In this document: positions 53,427 to 61,166 of the stretch, one piece after another | Layout: every line of letters starts with the position of its first letter | Numbering within the stretch: position 1 is the first letter of the stretch | Assembly (NCBI RefSeq): GCF_032337115.1 | Contig: NZ_JAVXZY010000004.1 | Coordinates: 124,001 to 188,000 of the forward strand | Reading direction: 5' to 3' | DNA: 64,000 bases | From: Roseateles_C aquae | GTDB taxonomy: Bacteria > Pseudomonadota > Gammaproteobacteria > Burkholderiales > Burkholderiaceae_C | The notes under the pieces: generated by a model | The model's input: only the letters and a program-made list of their open reading frames with translations | The model's database searches: none | What the model was told of the DNA's origin: nothing | Position numbers and translations under genes: made by a program

Positions 53427-54226
53427 GCGCGAAACAGCTGCGCCAGCGCCTCGCCGGGTTCCGGCGCACGCATAAAGGCCTCGCCGACCAGGAAGGCATG
53501 GACCTGCGCGCCGCGCATGGTCTGCACATCCTCATGCGCCAGGATGCCGGATTCGGTGACCAGCAGGCGATCCGCCGGCACCCGGGGCAGCAGGCCCAGC
53601 GTCGTCTGCAGCGTGACTTCAAACGTGCGCAGATTGCGGTTGTTGATGCCGACCAGCGGCGTTTTCAGCCGCAAGGCCCGCTCCAGCTCGGCCCCATCGT
53701 GGACCTCGACCAGCACGTCCAGGCCCAGACTCAGTGCGCAGGCTTCCAGATCGGCCATCAGCGCGTCGTCGAGGCTGGCAGCGATCAGCAGGATGGCATC
53801 GGCACCGATCGCCCGGGCTTCGTAGACCTGGTACTCGTCGATCATGAAATCCTTGCGCAGCACCGGCAGCGCACAGGCTTCGCGGGCCTGCTGCAGATAG
53901 GCGATGCGGCCCTGGAAGAAGCGCTCATCGGTCAGCACGCTGAGGCAGGCCGCGCCGTGGCGGGCATAGCTGGCGGCGATCTCGGCCGGGCGGAAATCCT
54001 CGCGCAAGACGCCCTTGCTGGGGCTGGCCTTCTTGATCTCGGCAATCACCGCGCTGCCGGCCAGTGCCGTGTCGGGCGCCAGCTTGGCGCGCAGCGCCGC
54101 CTCAAAGCCGCGCGTGTCGCGGCGAGCCTCGGCCTCCTCGCGCAGGCTGGACAGCGAGCGCCGCGCCCGTGCGGCGGCCACTTCCTCGCGCTTGACTGCG
54201 TTGATCTTGTTCAGGATGTCGGACAT
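53423..54226 (-). CDS. trpC: Indole-3-glycerol-phosphate synthase
   Basis: Protein of 267 residues, a TIM barrel that closes the indole ring in tryptophan synthesis. VIAEIKKASPSKG, LRKDFMIDEYQVYEA and LVGINNRNLRTFEV carry the catalytic Lys, Lys and Asn. It is a single-function enzyme, without a fused TrpF. It is separated from trpD by 142 bp that contain an inverted-repeat element, so transcript continuity may be reduced here. Confidence 0.95.
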   Translation of the reverse strand: MSDILNKINAVKREEVAAARARRSLSSLREEAEARRDTRGFEAALRAKLAPDTALAGSAVIAEIKKASPSKGVLREDFRPAEIAASYARHGAACLSVLTDERFFQGRIAYLQQAREACALPVLRKDFMIDEYQVYEARAIGADAILLIAASLDDALMADLEACALSLGLDVLVEVHDGAELERALRLKTPLVGINNRNLRTFEVTLQTTLGLLPRVPADRLLVTESGILAHEDVQTMRGAQVHAFLVGEAFMRAPEPGEALAQLFRA

Positions 54227-54255
54227 GGTCTGTCTCAGTCAATCAATTCCAAACA

Positions 54256-54354
54256 GACCACAGAGACACGGAGAAAACCAGCCGCAAGCTCGTGCTTGTT
54301 CCGGCCCTTATCGCGTACTCTGTGCTCGCTCTGTGTCTCTGTGTCTCTGTGGTC
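54256..54354. repeat. REP-like inverted repeat between trpD and trpC
   Basis: Two 18-bp arms, 54256-54273 (GACCACAGAGACACGGAG) and 54337-54354, are complementary at 17 of 18 positions around a 63-bp loop. The arm text (ACCACAGAGACACAGAG type) is familiar as a dispersed intergenic element in many proteobacteria. In RNA it would form a long hairpin inside the trp transcript. Confidence 0.7.
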
Positions 54355-54368
54355 GGTTCTCGAGCGGC

Positions 54369-55406
54369 TCAAGCTGCCAGGGCGCGGGTACAAGCCACGA
54401 ACTGATCCAGCTTGGCGCGCGCGGCGCCGCTGCTGATGGCCGTGCGGGCGCGGGCGATGCCATCGGCAATGCTGTCGGCCACATTGGCGGCGTACAGCGT
54501 CGCGCCGGCGTTGAGCAGCACGATGTCGCGCGCCGCGCCGGACTCGTCGGCCAGCGCACCGAGCAGCATCAGCCGCGATTCCTCCGGGCCGGCCACCTTC
54601 AGGCTGCGGTTGGAGGCCATGGCCAGGCCGAAGTCCTCCGGATGGATTTCGTACTCGCGCACCGCGCCGTTCTTCAGCTCGCCCACCAGGGTGGCCGCGC
54701 CCAGCGAGATCTCGTCCATGCCATCCTTGCCGTAGACGACCACCGCATGCTCGGCGCCCAGGCGCTGCATCACGCGCACCTGGATGCCGACCAGATCGGG
54801 GTGGAACACGCCCATCAGGATGTTGGGTGCGCCGGCCGGGTTGGTCAGCGGCCCCAGGATGTTGAAGATGGTGCGCACGCCCAGCTCCTTGCGCACCGGG
54901 GCAATGTTCTTCATCGCCGGATGGTGGTTGGGCGCGAACATGAAGCCGATGCCGGTCTGCTGCACGCTTTGGGCCACTTGGGCCGGGCTGAGCATGATGT
55001 TGGCGCCCAGCTGCTCCAGCACATCGGCACTGCCGGTCTTGCTGGAGACACTGCGGTTGCCATGCTTGGCCACCTGCGCGCCGGCGGCGGCGGCAACGAA
55101 CATCGAGCAGGTCGAGATATTGAAGGTGTGCGCCCCATCGCCGCCGGTGCCGACGACATCGACCAGATGCGGGTGGGCGGGCGTCGGCAGCGGCACCTTG
55201 TTCGACAGCTCGCGCATCACCTGAGCAGCGGCGGTGATCTCGCCGATGGTTTCCTTCTTGACGCGCAAGCCAATCAGCAGCGCCGCCGCAATCACCGGCG
55301 ACATCTCGCCGGCCATGATGCGGCGCATCAGCGTCAGCATCTCGTCGTGGAAGATCTCGCGGTGTTCGATGACGCGGGTCAGTGCTTCGTTGTCAGTGAT
55401 AGGCAT
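54369..55406 (-). CDS. trpD: Anthranilate phosphoribosyltransferase
   Basis: Protein of 345 residues. DVVGTGGDGAHTFNIST binds phosphoribosyl pyrophosphate, KHGNRSVSSKTGSADVLEQLG binds anthranilate, and NILGPLTNPA completes the signature. It transfers phosphoribosyl to anthranilate. Located 8 bp after the ltaE stop, so it is probably co-transcribed with trpE, trpG and ltaE. Confidence 0.96.
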   Translation of the reverse strand: MPITDNEALTRVIEHREIFHDEMLTLMRRIMAGEMSPVIAAALLIGLRVKKETIGEITAAAQVMRELSNKVPLPTPAHPHLVDVVGTGGDGAHTFNISTCSMFVAAAAGAQVAKHGNRSVSSKTGSADVLEQLGANIMLSPAQVAQSVQQTGIGFMFAPNHHPAMKNIAPVRKELGVRTIFNILGPLTNPAGAPNILMGVFHPDLVGIQVRVMQRLGAEHAVVVYGKDGMDEISLGAATLVGELKNGAVREYEIHPEDFGLAMASNRSLKVAGPEESRLMLLGALADESGAARDIVLLNAGATLYAANVADSIADGIARARTAISSGAARAKLDQFVACTRALAA

Positions 55407-55414
55407 GGCAGTTC

Positions 55415-56527
55415 TCAGCTGAAGTAGTCACGCATGGCGGCGATGGCACGGTCGACGCCGGCCTCGTCCACATCGAGATGGGTCACGAAACGCAGTCGGT
55501 ACAGGCCGGTGGCCAGCACGCCGCGATGGCGCAGATGGGCCAGCAAGCCGGCCGAGCGTTCGGGCGCCACGTCAACGAACACGATATTGGTCTGCGGCGC
55601 CTCGACCGTGACACCGTCCAGGCCCTGCAGCCCGGCGGCCAGGCGCTGGGCCAGCGCATGGTCCTCGGCCAGTCGCTTCACGTGGTGATCGAGCGCATGC
55701 TGCGCCGCCGCAGCCAGCAGGCCGGCCTGGCGCATGCCGCCGCCGGCCATCTTGCGCCAGCGGTGCGCACGGGCGATGAACTCGCGCGAGCCGCACAGCA
55801 CCGAGCCCACCGGCGCGCCCAGGCCCTTGGAGAAGCAGACCGAGACGCTGTCGAAATGGCTGCAGATCTGCCGCGCCGCCGTGTAGGGATCAGCCGCGTC
55901 CAGCGCCACCGCCGCATTGAAGAGCCGCGCGCCATCGAGATGGCGGGCCAGGCCGCGGCTGATGGCCAGATGCGAGGCCGCCGCCAGATAGGCCAGCGGC
56001 AGCACCTTGCCGCCGATGGTGTTTTCCAGCGTCAGCAGCCGGGTGCGGGCGAAGTGGGCGTCGTCAGGCTTGATGTTGGCCTCGATGTCGGCCAGCGCCA
56101 GCGAGCCATCGGGCTGATGCGGCAAGGGTTGCGGCTGGATCGATCCCAGCACCGCGGCGCCGCCGCCTTCCCAGCGATAGGTATGGGCGAACTGACCAAC
56201 GATGTACTCGTCGCCGCGCTGGCAGTGGCTCATCAGCGCGCACAGATTGCTCTGCGTGCCGGTCGGAAAGAACAGGGCCGCCTCAAAGCCCAGCCGCTCG
56301 GCCAAGGCGCTTTGCAGCGCATTGACCGACGGGTCGTCACCGAACACATCGTCACCCAAGGGCGCTGCCATCATGGCAGCTCGCATCGCCGCCGTGGGCT
56401 GGGTGACGGTATCGCTGCGTAGGTCGACTACCCCTCGCTCGTCGGGTACGTCGAGCGATCCCCCGAGGGAATGCGGGCTGGCTTGGGGCGGCCCGGCGCG
56501 GCGCCCGCCATGGCTTGCGGCCGTCAT
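55415..56527 (-). CDS. ltaE: Low-specificity L-threonine aldolase
   Basis: PLP enzyme of 370 residues that splits threonine or allo-threonine to glycine and acetaldehyde. VDLRSDTVTQPT, GDDVFGDDP, LENTIGGKVLP, the HLDGARLFNA Asp-Ala motif and the PLP-binding lysine in SVCFSKGLGAPVGS are present. About 30 extra N-terminal residues precede the conserved core. The start overlaps the trpG stop (ATGA), which places it inside the trp operon between trpG and trpD, an uncommon position. Confidence 0.92.
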   Translation of the reverse strand: MTAASHGGRRAGPPQASPHSLGGSLDVPDERGVVDLRSDTVTQPTAAMRAAMMAAPLGDDVFGDDPSVNALQSALAERLGFEAALFFPTGTQSNLCALMSHCQRGDEYIVGQFAHTYRWEGGGAAVLGSIQPQPLPHQPDGSLALADIEANIKPDDAHFARTRLLTLENTIGGKVLPLAYLAAASHLAISRGLARHLDGARLFNAAVALDAADPYTAARQICSHFDSVSVCFSKGLGAPVGSVLCGSREFIARAHRWRKMAGGGMRQAGLLAAAAQHALDHHVKRLAEDHALAQRLAAGLQGLDGVTVEAPQTNIVFVDVAPERSAGLLAHLRHRGVLATGLYRLRFVTHLDVDEAGVDRAIAAMRDYFS

Positions 56528-57108
56528 AGCGCCAGCGCCAGAAAGTTCTTCAGCATCGCATGCCCATGCTCGCTGAGGATGGACTCGGGATGAAACTGCA
56601 CGCCCTCCATCGGCGTGGCCGTGCCGGCCAGTTCACGGTGGCGCACGCCCATGATCTCGCCATCCTCGCTGCGCGCGGTGATGTCCAGCACGGCGGGCAG
56701 CGTGGCCTCCTCGATCACCAACGAGTGGTAGCGAACGACGCTGAATTCGCGCGGCAGGCCCTTGAACACGCCTTGCTGGTCGGTCGTGATCGTGCTGGCC
56801 TTGCCGTGCATCTGGGTCTTGGCGCGGATGATTCGGCCGCCCAGCGCCGCGCCCATGCTTTGATGGCCCAGGCAGACGCCCAGGATGGGCAGCTTGCCCT
56901 GGAAGGCACGAATCGCCTCGACGCAGATACCTGCCTCGGCCGGCGAACAAGGCCCCGGCGAGAACACCAGGTGATCTGGCTGCAAGGCGCCGATCTCCTC
57001 GACCGTGATCTCGTCATTGCGCACCACCCTGACCTCGGCACCAAGCTCGCCAAAGTACTGCACCAGGTTGAAGGTGAAGCTGTCGTAGTTATCGATCATC
57101 AGCAGCAT
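56524..57108 (-). CDS. trpG: Anthranilate synthase component II
   Basis: Protein of 194 residues, the glutamine amidotransferase partner of TrpE. The class-I triad is complete: Cys in LGVCLGHQSMG, and His and Glu in GVQFHPESILSEHG. NYDSFTFNLVQ is the usual N-terminal signature. It may also serve folate synthesis as PabA. It begins 3 bp after the trpE stop. Confidence 0.96.
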   Translation of the reverse strand: MLLMIDNYDSFTFNLVQYFGELGAEVRVVRNDEITVEEIGALQPDHLVFSPGPCSPAEAGICVEAIRAFQGKLPILGVCLGHQSMGAALGGRIIRAKTQMHGKASTITTDQQGVFKGLPREFSVVRYHSLVIEEATLPAVLDITARSEDGEIMGVRHRELAGTATPMEGVQFHPESILSEHGHAMLKNFLALAL

Positions 57109-57111
57109 GGC

Positions 57112-58611
57112 TCAGAACCCCTCTTCCACCAGTTCAGCGGCACGCAGCAAGGCGCGTGCCTTGGCTTCCGTTTCTTTCCATTCCAGCTCGGGCACTGAAT
57201 CGGCGACGACGCCGGCCGCGGCCTGCACATAGAGCGTCTGATCCTGCACGATGCCGGTGCGGATGGCGATGGCCAGGTCCATATCGCCGGCAAAGCTCAG
57301 ATAGCCGCAGGCGCCGCCATAGATGCCGCGCTTGACCGGTTCCAGCTCATCGATGATTTCCATCGCGCGGATCTTGGGCGCGCCGGTCAAGGTGCCGGCC
57401 GGGAAAGTGGCGCGGAACACATCGAGGCTGCTCATGCCGTCCTTCAACTCGCCCTCGACATTGCTGACGATGTGCATCACATGCGAGTAGCGCTCGACGA
57501 CAAAGGCGTCGGTGACCTTGACCGAGCCGGTCTTGGCGATGCGGCCGATGTCGTTGCGGGCCAGATCGATCAACATCAGATGCTCGGCGCGCTCCTTGGG
57601 ATCGGCCTTGAGCTCGGCTTCCAGGGCCAGGTCTTGCTCGACGGTGCCGCCGCGCGGCCGCGTACCGGCCAGCGGGCGGATGGTGACCTTCTGGCCGGCG
57701 GCCGTGCGCTCCTGCCGCACCAGGATCTCCGGCGAGGCGCCGACGATCTGGAACTCGCCCATGTCATAGAAGTACATATAGGGGCTGGGGTTCAGCGAAC
57801 GCAGCGCGCGATACAGGCTCAGCGGCGATTCGGTATAGCGCTTGGACAGGCGCTGACCCACCTGCACCTGCATCATGTCGCCGGCGGCGATGTAGTCCTT
57901 GGCCTTGAGCACCGCGTCCAGGTAATCGGCCTTGGCGAATTCGCGTTGCACCGGGTGGGCCTGAGCACGCTTCACCTGCGGGGCCGAGACGCTGTAGGTC
58001 AGCTTGTCGCGCAACTCGGTCAGGCGCTTCTTGGCCTTGTGGAAGGCCTCGGGCTGGCCCGGGTCGGCATAGACGATCAGGTAGAGCCGGCCCGACAGGT
58101 TGTCGATGACGGCCAGTTCCTCGCACTGCAGCAGCATCAGGTCGGGCGTATCGAGCCCGCCGCTCTTTTCCGTCTTGGCCAGCTTGGGCTCGATATAGCG
58201 GACGGCGTCGTAGCCGAAGTAGCCCGCCAGCCCGCCGCAGAAGCGCGGCAGGCCCGGCCGCAACGCGACCTTGAAGCGCTTTTGATAGGCCTCGATGAAG
58301 TCCAGCGGATTGCCATCGTGGGTCTCGACGACCTCGCCGTCGCGCAGCACCTCGGTGCGAAAGCCGCGGCTCTTGAGCACCGTGCGCGCCGGCAGGCCGA
58401 TGAAGGAGTAGCGGCCAAAACGCTCGCCACCCACCACCGACTCGAGCAGAAAGCTGTAGCGGCCGGCATTGCCGCCATAGGCGCCGGCACCGGCGCACAG
58501 CTTCAGGTACAGCGACAGCGGGGTTTCCAGATCGGCGAAGGCCTCGCTGATCAGAGGGATGCGGTTATAGCCTTCGGCGGCCAGGCTCTGGAATTCCAGT
58601 TCAGTGATCAT
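57112..58611 (-). CDS. trpE: Anthranilate synthase component I
   Basis: Protein of 499 residues converting chorismate to anthranilate with TrpG. Chorismate-binding motifs are present: PLAGTRPRGGTVEQD, LMLIDLARNDIGR, and GTLTGAPKIRAMEIIDELE. The N-terminal LESVVGGERFGRYSFIG includes the LExS-type segment that binds tryptophan for feedback inhibition. The ATG at 58611 has AAGG 8 bases upstream; an in-frame GTG at 58653 lies within the upstream hairpin and is less likely. Upstream lies a candidate leader peptide with two Trp codons. Confidence 0.95.
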   Translation of the reverse strand: MITELEFQSLAAEGYNRIPLISEAFADLETPLSLYLKLCAGAGAYGGNAGRYSFLLESVVGGERFGRYSFIGLPARTVLKSRGFRTEVLRDGEVVETHDGNPLDFIEAYQKRFKVALRPGLPRFCGGLAGYFGYDAVRYIEPKLAKTEKSGGLDTPDLMLLQCEELAVIDNLSGRLYLIVYADPGQPEAFHKAKKRLTELRDKLTYSVSAPQVKRAQAHPVQREFAKADYLDAVLKAKDYIAAGDMMQVQVGQRLSKRYTESPLSLYRALRSLNPSPYMYFYDMGEFQIVGASPEILVRQERTAAGQKVTIRPLAGTRPRGGTVEQDLALEAELKADPKERAEHLMLIDLARNDIGRIAKTGSVKVTDAFVVERYSHVMHIVSNVEGELKDGMSSLDVFRATFPAGTLTGAPKIRAMEIIDELEPVKRGIYGGACGYLSFAGDMDLAIAIRTGIVQDQTLYVQAAAGVVADSVPELEWKETEAKARALLRAAELVEEGF

Positions 58612-58630
58612 CACGTCAACCTTGAGGCAA

Positions 58631-58675
58631 GGTGCCGGCTGCGGGGTGTTCACCCCCTCAGCTCAGGCCGGCACC
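58631..58675 (-). promoter_or_regulatory. Nested hairpin just before trpE
   Basis: Outer arms GGTGCCGGC (58631-58639) and GCCGGCACC (58667-58675) pair perfectly. Inside them GGGGTG and CACCCC (58643-58656) pair around two bases. The structure ends 19 bp before the trpE ATG and has no T-run. It may act as an anti-ribosome structure or as part of a trp attenuation switch. Confidence 0.6.
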
Positions 58676-58813
58676 GGATTCAGGTGTCGCTTGAGGCTTG
58701 CGCCACGCCGCAGCGCTGCACATCAGGCAGGACGCAGGGCATTGCGGAAGATTGTGACGAAGATCCGGCGCTGGCGCATTGGCCTCGGGCGGATCAGCAA
58801 GCAGCAAGCGGCT

Positions 58814-58894
58814 TCAGTTGAAGTCGTGCGAGCGACGCCAGGGCCAGGCTCCCCGGTCGTTCGACCCCTTGATGTGCTTGCGCGTGATGAACAT
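58814..58894 (-). CDS. trpL: Candidate Trp leader peptide
   Basis: A 26-residue open frame begins MFITRKHIKGSNDRG and ends with AWPWRRSHDFN, giving two Trp codons separated by one Pro. It lies about 200 bp before trpE on the same strand, where no other gene fits. Trp-rich leaders control trpE by ribosome stalling in many proteobacteria. The ATG has no ribosome site but lies only a few bases after a predicted transcription start. Only two Trp codons and the lack of a terminator with a T-run make this a tentative call. Confidence 0.45.
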   Translation of the reverse strand: MFITRKHIKGSNDRGAWPWRRSHDFN

Positions 58895-58904
58895 AGTGCG
58901 GCCG

Positions 58905-58913
58905 AGTGTAGCA
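58905..58913 (-). promoter_or_regulatory. Extended -10 promoter element upstream of trpL/trpE
   Basis: Minus-strand TGCTACACT is an extended -10 (TGnTACACT). Transcription would start near 58897, almost at the leader-peptide ATG. No good -35 is seen, as is common with extended -10 promoters. Confidence 0.4.
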
Positions 58914-59030
58914 GGAGTGACTCAAGCCACTGGCTCGTCCCGATAGGCAATTCCACCCGGCTTGCCTGATACTGGCACGCACAAGCGCTTGCATCTGCAA
59001 CGGGCGCGAATCAAAACATCGGAGTGAGAC

Positions 59031-59624
59031 ATGCGAGGTCTTTTGCTGGCTGCGGTTCTGGCCGTGGCAATGCCCTTGTCTGCGTCGGCGCAAAACGTTG
59101 AAGTCGCCGGCGTCAAATACGAATCTGCAGCCGAGGTCGGTGGCAGCAAGCTGCTGCTCAACGGCGCCGGTATCCGCTACAAGGCCTTTTTCAAGGTCTA
59201 CACGGCCGGCCTGTATCTGAACGCCAAGGCCGGCAGCAGCGACGCGGTGCTGGGCAACAACGGCCCCAAGCGCATCCACATCCAGATGCTGCGTGAAATC
59301 GACGGCAACGAGCTCGGCAAGCTGTTCACCAAGGGCATGGAAGAGAACTCCACCCGCGATGAATTCGCCAAGGCCATCAGCGGCGTGCTGCGCATCGCCG
59401 ACATCTTCTCGACCAAGAAGCGCCTCTCCAGCGGCGAGAACTTCAGCATCGAATGGGTGCCCGGCCAGGGCACGCTGGTCTATGTGAACGGCAAGCTGCA
59501 GGGCGAGCCGATCAAGGAGCCCGAGTTCTACACCGTGCTGCTGAAAATCTGGCTCGGCCGCTCACCGGCCGACGAGCAGCTGAAGGACGCCCTGCTGGGC
59601 GTCAAGCGCGAGCGCAATCGCTGA
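59031..59624 (+). CDS. Chalcone-isomerase-like secreted protein
   Basis: Protein of 197 residues with a signal peptide (LLLAAVLAVAMPLSASA, cleavage before QNVEVAG). The body (GVKYESAAEVGGSKLLLNG, KAFFKVYTAGLYL, VPGQGTLVYVNGKL) matches bacterial chalcone-isomerase-like proteins, which are periplasmic and thought to bind fatty acid-like ligands rather than chalcones. A GGAG site lies before the ATG. It is transcribed away from trpE, and its 3' end overlaps gph by 23 bp, tail to tail. Confidence 0.88.
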   Translation: MRGLLLAAVLAVAMPLSASAQNVEVAGVKYESAAEVGGSKLLLNGAGIRYKAFFKVYTAGLYLNAKAGSSDAVLGNNGPKRIHIQMLREIDGNELGKLFTKGMEENSTRDEFAKAISGVLRIADIFSTKKRLSSGENFSIEWVPGQGTLVYVNGKLQGEPIKEPEFYTVLLKIWLGRSPADEQLKDALLGVKRERNR

Positions 59625-60294
59625 GCTCGCCGGGCAACTGCAGCTGGTCGAGCCGGTCCAGGTACTGGCTGGCCGGCACCGTCTCGATCGCCTCGCCATG
59701 GTTGTAGCCATAGCGGACCAGCACCGTCGTGCAGCCGGCGGCGCGCGCGGCCGCGGCATCATTGGCCGAGTCGCCGATCATCCAGGCCGAGGCTGGGCTG
59801 ACGCCCAGCGCCTCGCAGGTCTTGATCAAGGGCAGCGGGTCCGGCTTTTTGCGCTCGAAGTCATCGCCGCCAAAGACCCGGTCGAAAAACCCGTCCAGGC
59901 CCTTGCGCTGCAAGAGCTCGCGGGCAAAGGCCGCCGGCTTGTTGGTCAGGCAGGCCATCGGGCGCCCTAGCGCGCGCAGGCGCTGCAAGCCTTCAAGCAC
60001 GCCCGGGTAGACGGCCGAGAACTGCCCGTTCATCTGCCGGTAGTGCGCCTGGTAGCGCAGCCAGGCCGTGTCGTAGAGCGCCGCCTCGGCGCCGACATGG
60101 GCCAGCGTCGTGCGTATCAGGTGCTCGCTGCCCTTGCCGACGGTGCGCTCGACAAAGGCGCGATCGACCAGCGGCAGGCCCAGCTCGCCGAACACGGCAC
60201 CCAGCACGGCCACAAAGTCGCCCAGCGTGTCGACCAGGGTGCCGTCAAGGTCAATGATGAAGGCGGCGGCTTGGGGCAAGGGTTGGGCGTTCAC
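59602..60294 (-). CDS. gph: Phosphoglycolate phosphatase
   Basis: HAD-family hydrolase of 230 residues. IIDLDGTLVDT holds the nucleophile Asp, LTNKPAAFA is motif II, and KKPDPLPL and IGDSANDAAAA are motifs III and IV. It removes phosphate from 2-phosphoglycolate. The GTG at 60294 is chosen because the family core starts about ten residues later; the open frame further upstream has no similarity. In related genomes gph often directly precedes trpE; here a convergent gene lies between them. Confidence 0.88.
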   Translation of the reverse strand: MNAQPLPQAAAFIIDLDGTLVDTLGDFVAVLGAVFGELGLPLVDRAFVERTVGKGSEHLIRTTLAHVGAEAALYDTAWLRYQAHYRQMNGQFSAVYPGVLEGLQRLRALGRPMACLTNKPAAFARELLQRKGLDGFFDRVFGGDDFERKKPDPLPLIKTCEALGVSPASAWMIGDSANDAAAARAAGCTTVLVRYGYNHGEAIETVPASQYLDRLDQLQLPGELSDCARA

Positions 60295-60496
60295 GGGACA
60301 AGGGCTACAGCTAGGCGAGCGCGCATCGTAGTCGCTTCTTCGGGGCGCTTCTGTGCGGCACATCGCTGTGCTGCCTCGGTGTGGCGTGCTCCCCCTGAGC
60401 TCGGCCGCCGCCGCGACAGGCAGCAAAAGAAAGCCGGCCCACCGGCCGCATGGGGCGTAGAGTCCGCTGATCGTTGCCGTCAGAAAGAAGGCCCCC

Positions 60497-61108
60497 ATGT
60501 CCGAGCCTAGCACTGCCCAAGCCGGGTCTTCCGCGGCGATTGCCTTGCGCCAGGCGGCGCTGCAGCGCCTCAAGCTGCCGCGCGACAGCGCCAGCGGCGA
60601 TTCAACTGCAGCGCTGGTGGTGCTCTACCAGCTGGCCTCCTCGCCGGCCACCGCGGCCGATGCGCTGGCCCTGCTGCACGAGTTGCAGGTGCACCAGCTG
60701 GAGCTGAGCTTGCAGGCCGAACAACTGATCGAATCCCGCGCCGAGCTGGAAAACCGCTTGCAGCAGCTGAGCCAGCAACATGATGCCCAGCCCGCTGCCT
60801 GTTTCAGCGTCGACGCGCAGCTGCGCCTCGGCGATCTGAACCTGCGGGGCACCGCCCTCTTGGGCCTGGCTCGCGAGCAAGTGCTGGGCCAATCGCTGAG
60901 CGCCTGGCTCGAGCCGGCCAGCATCCCGCCCCTGCGCGCGGCCATGGCCCGCATCGACGCCGGGCAAGCGCAAGCCAGTTGCCGACTGAAGCTTTGCGCC
61001 CTGAACGCAGGCAGCGGCCACTGGCAGGCCGGCCTGGCCCGCGACGTGCAGCCCGGCCGCTACCTGCTGAATCTGCTGCGCGGCGACGAGCTCAGCGTCG
61101 AGCACTAG
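60497..61108 (+). CDS. PAS-type protein without output domain
   Basis: Protein of 203 residues. A coiled-coil-like helix (LHELQVHQLELSLQAEQL) leads into a PAS-like fold (FSVDAQLRLGDLNLRGTALLGL, then VLGQSLSAWLEPAS). The text resembles the sensor part of histidine kinases or diguanylate cyclases, but no kinase or GGDEF domain follows. It ends 58 bp before psuK. AAGAAGG serves as ribosome site. The function is unknown; it could be a shed sensor module. Confidence 0.65.
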   Translation: MSEPSTAQAGSSAAIALRQAALQRLKLPRDSASGDSTAALVVLYQLASSPATAADALALLHELQVHQLELSLQAEQLIESRAELENRLQQLSQQHDAQPAACFSVDAQLRLGDLNLRGTALLGLAREQVLGQSLSAWLEPASIPPLRAAMARIDAGQAQASCRLKLCALNAGSGHWQAGLARDVQPGRYLLNLLRGDELSVEH

Positions 61109-61127
61109 CGCCAACACCGGCATCAAA

Positions 61128-61157
61128 GACAAATGTTTTATAGTACAAACAATTGTC
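61128..61157. promoter_or_regulatory. Inverted-repeat operator before psuK
   Basis: Arms GACAAATGTTT (61128-61138) and AAACAATTGTC (61147-61157) pair at 10 of 11 positions around TATAGTAC, which contains a good -10 box (TATAGT, 61139-61144). A protein bound here would block the promoter. The psuK product itself has a winged-helix domain and is the obvious candidate. Confidence 0.65.
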
Positions 61158-61166
61158 CAAAATGCC

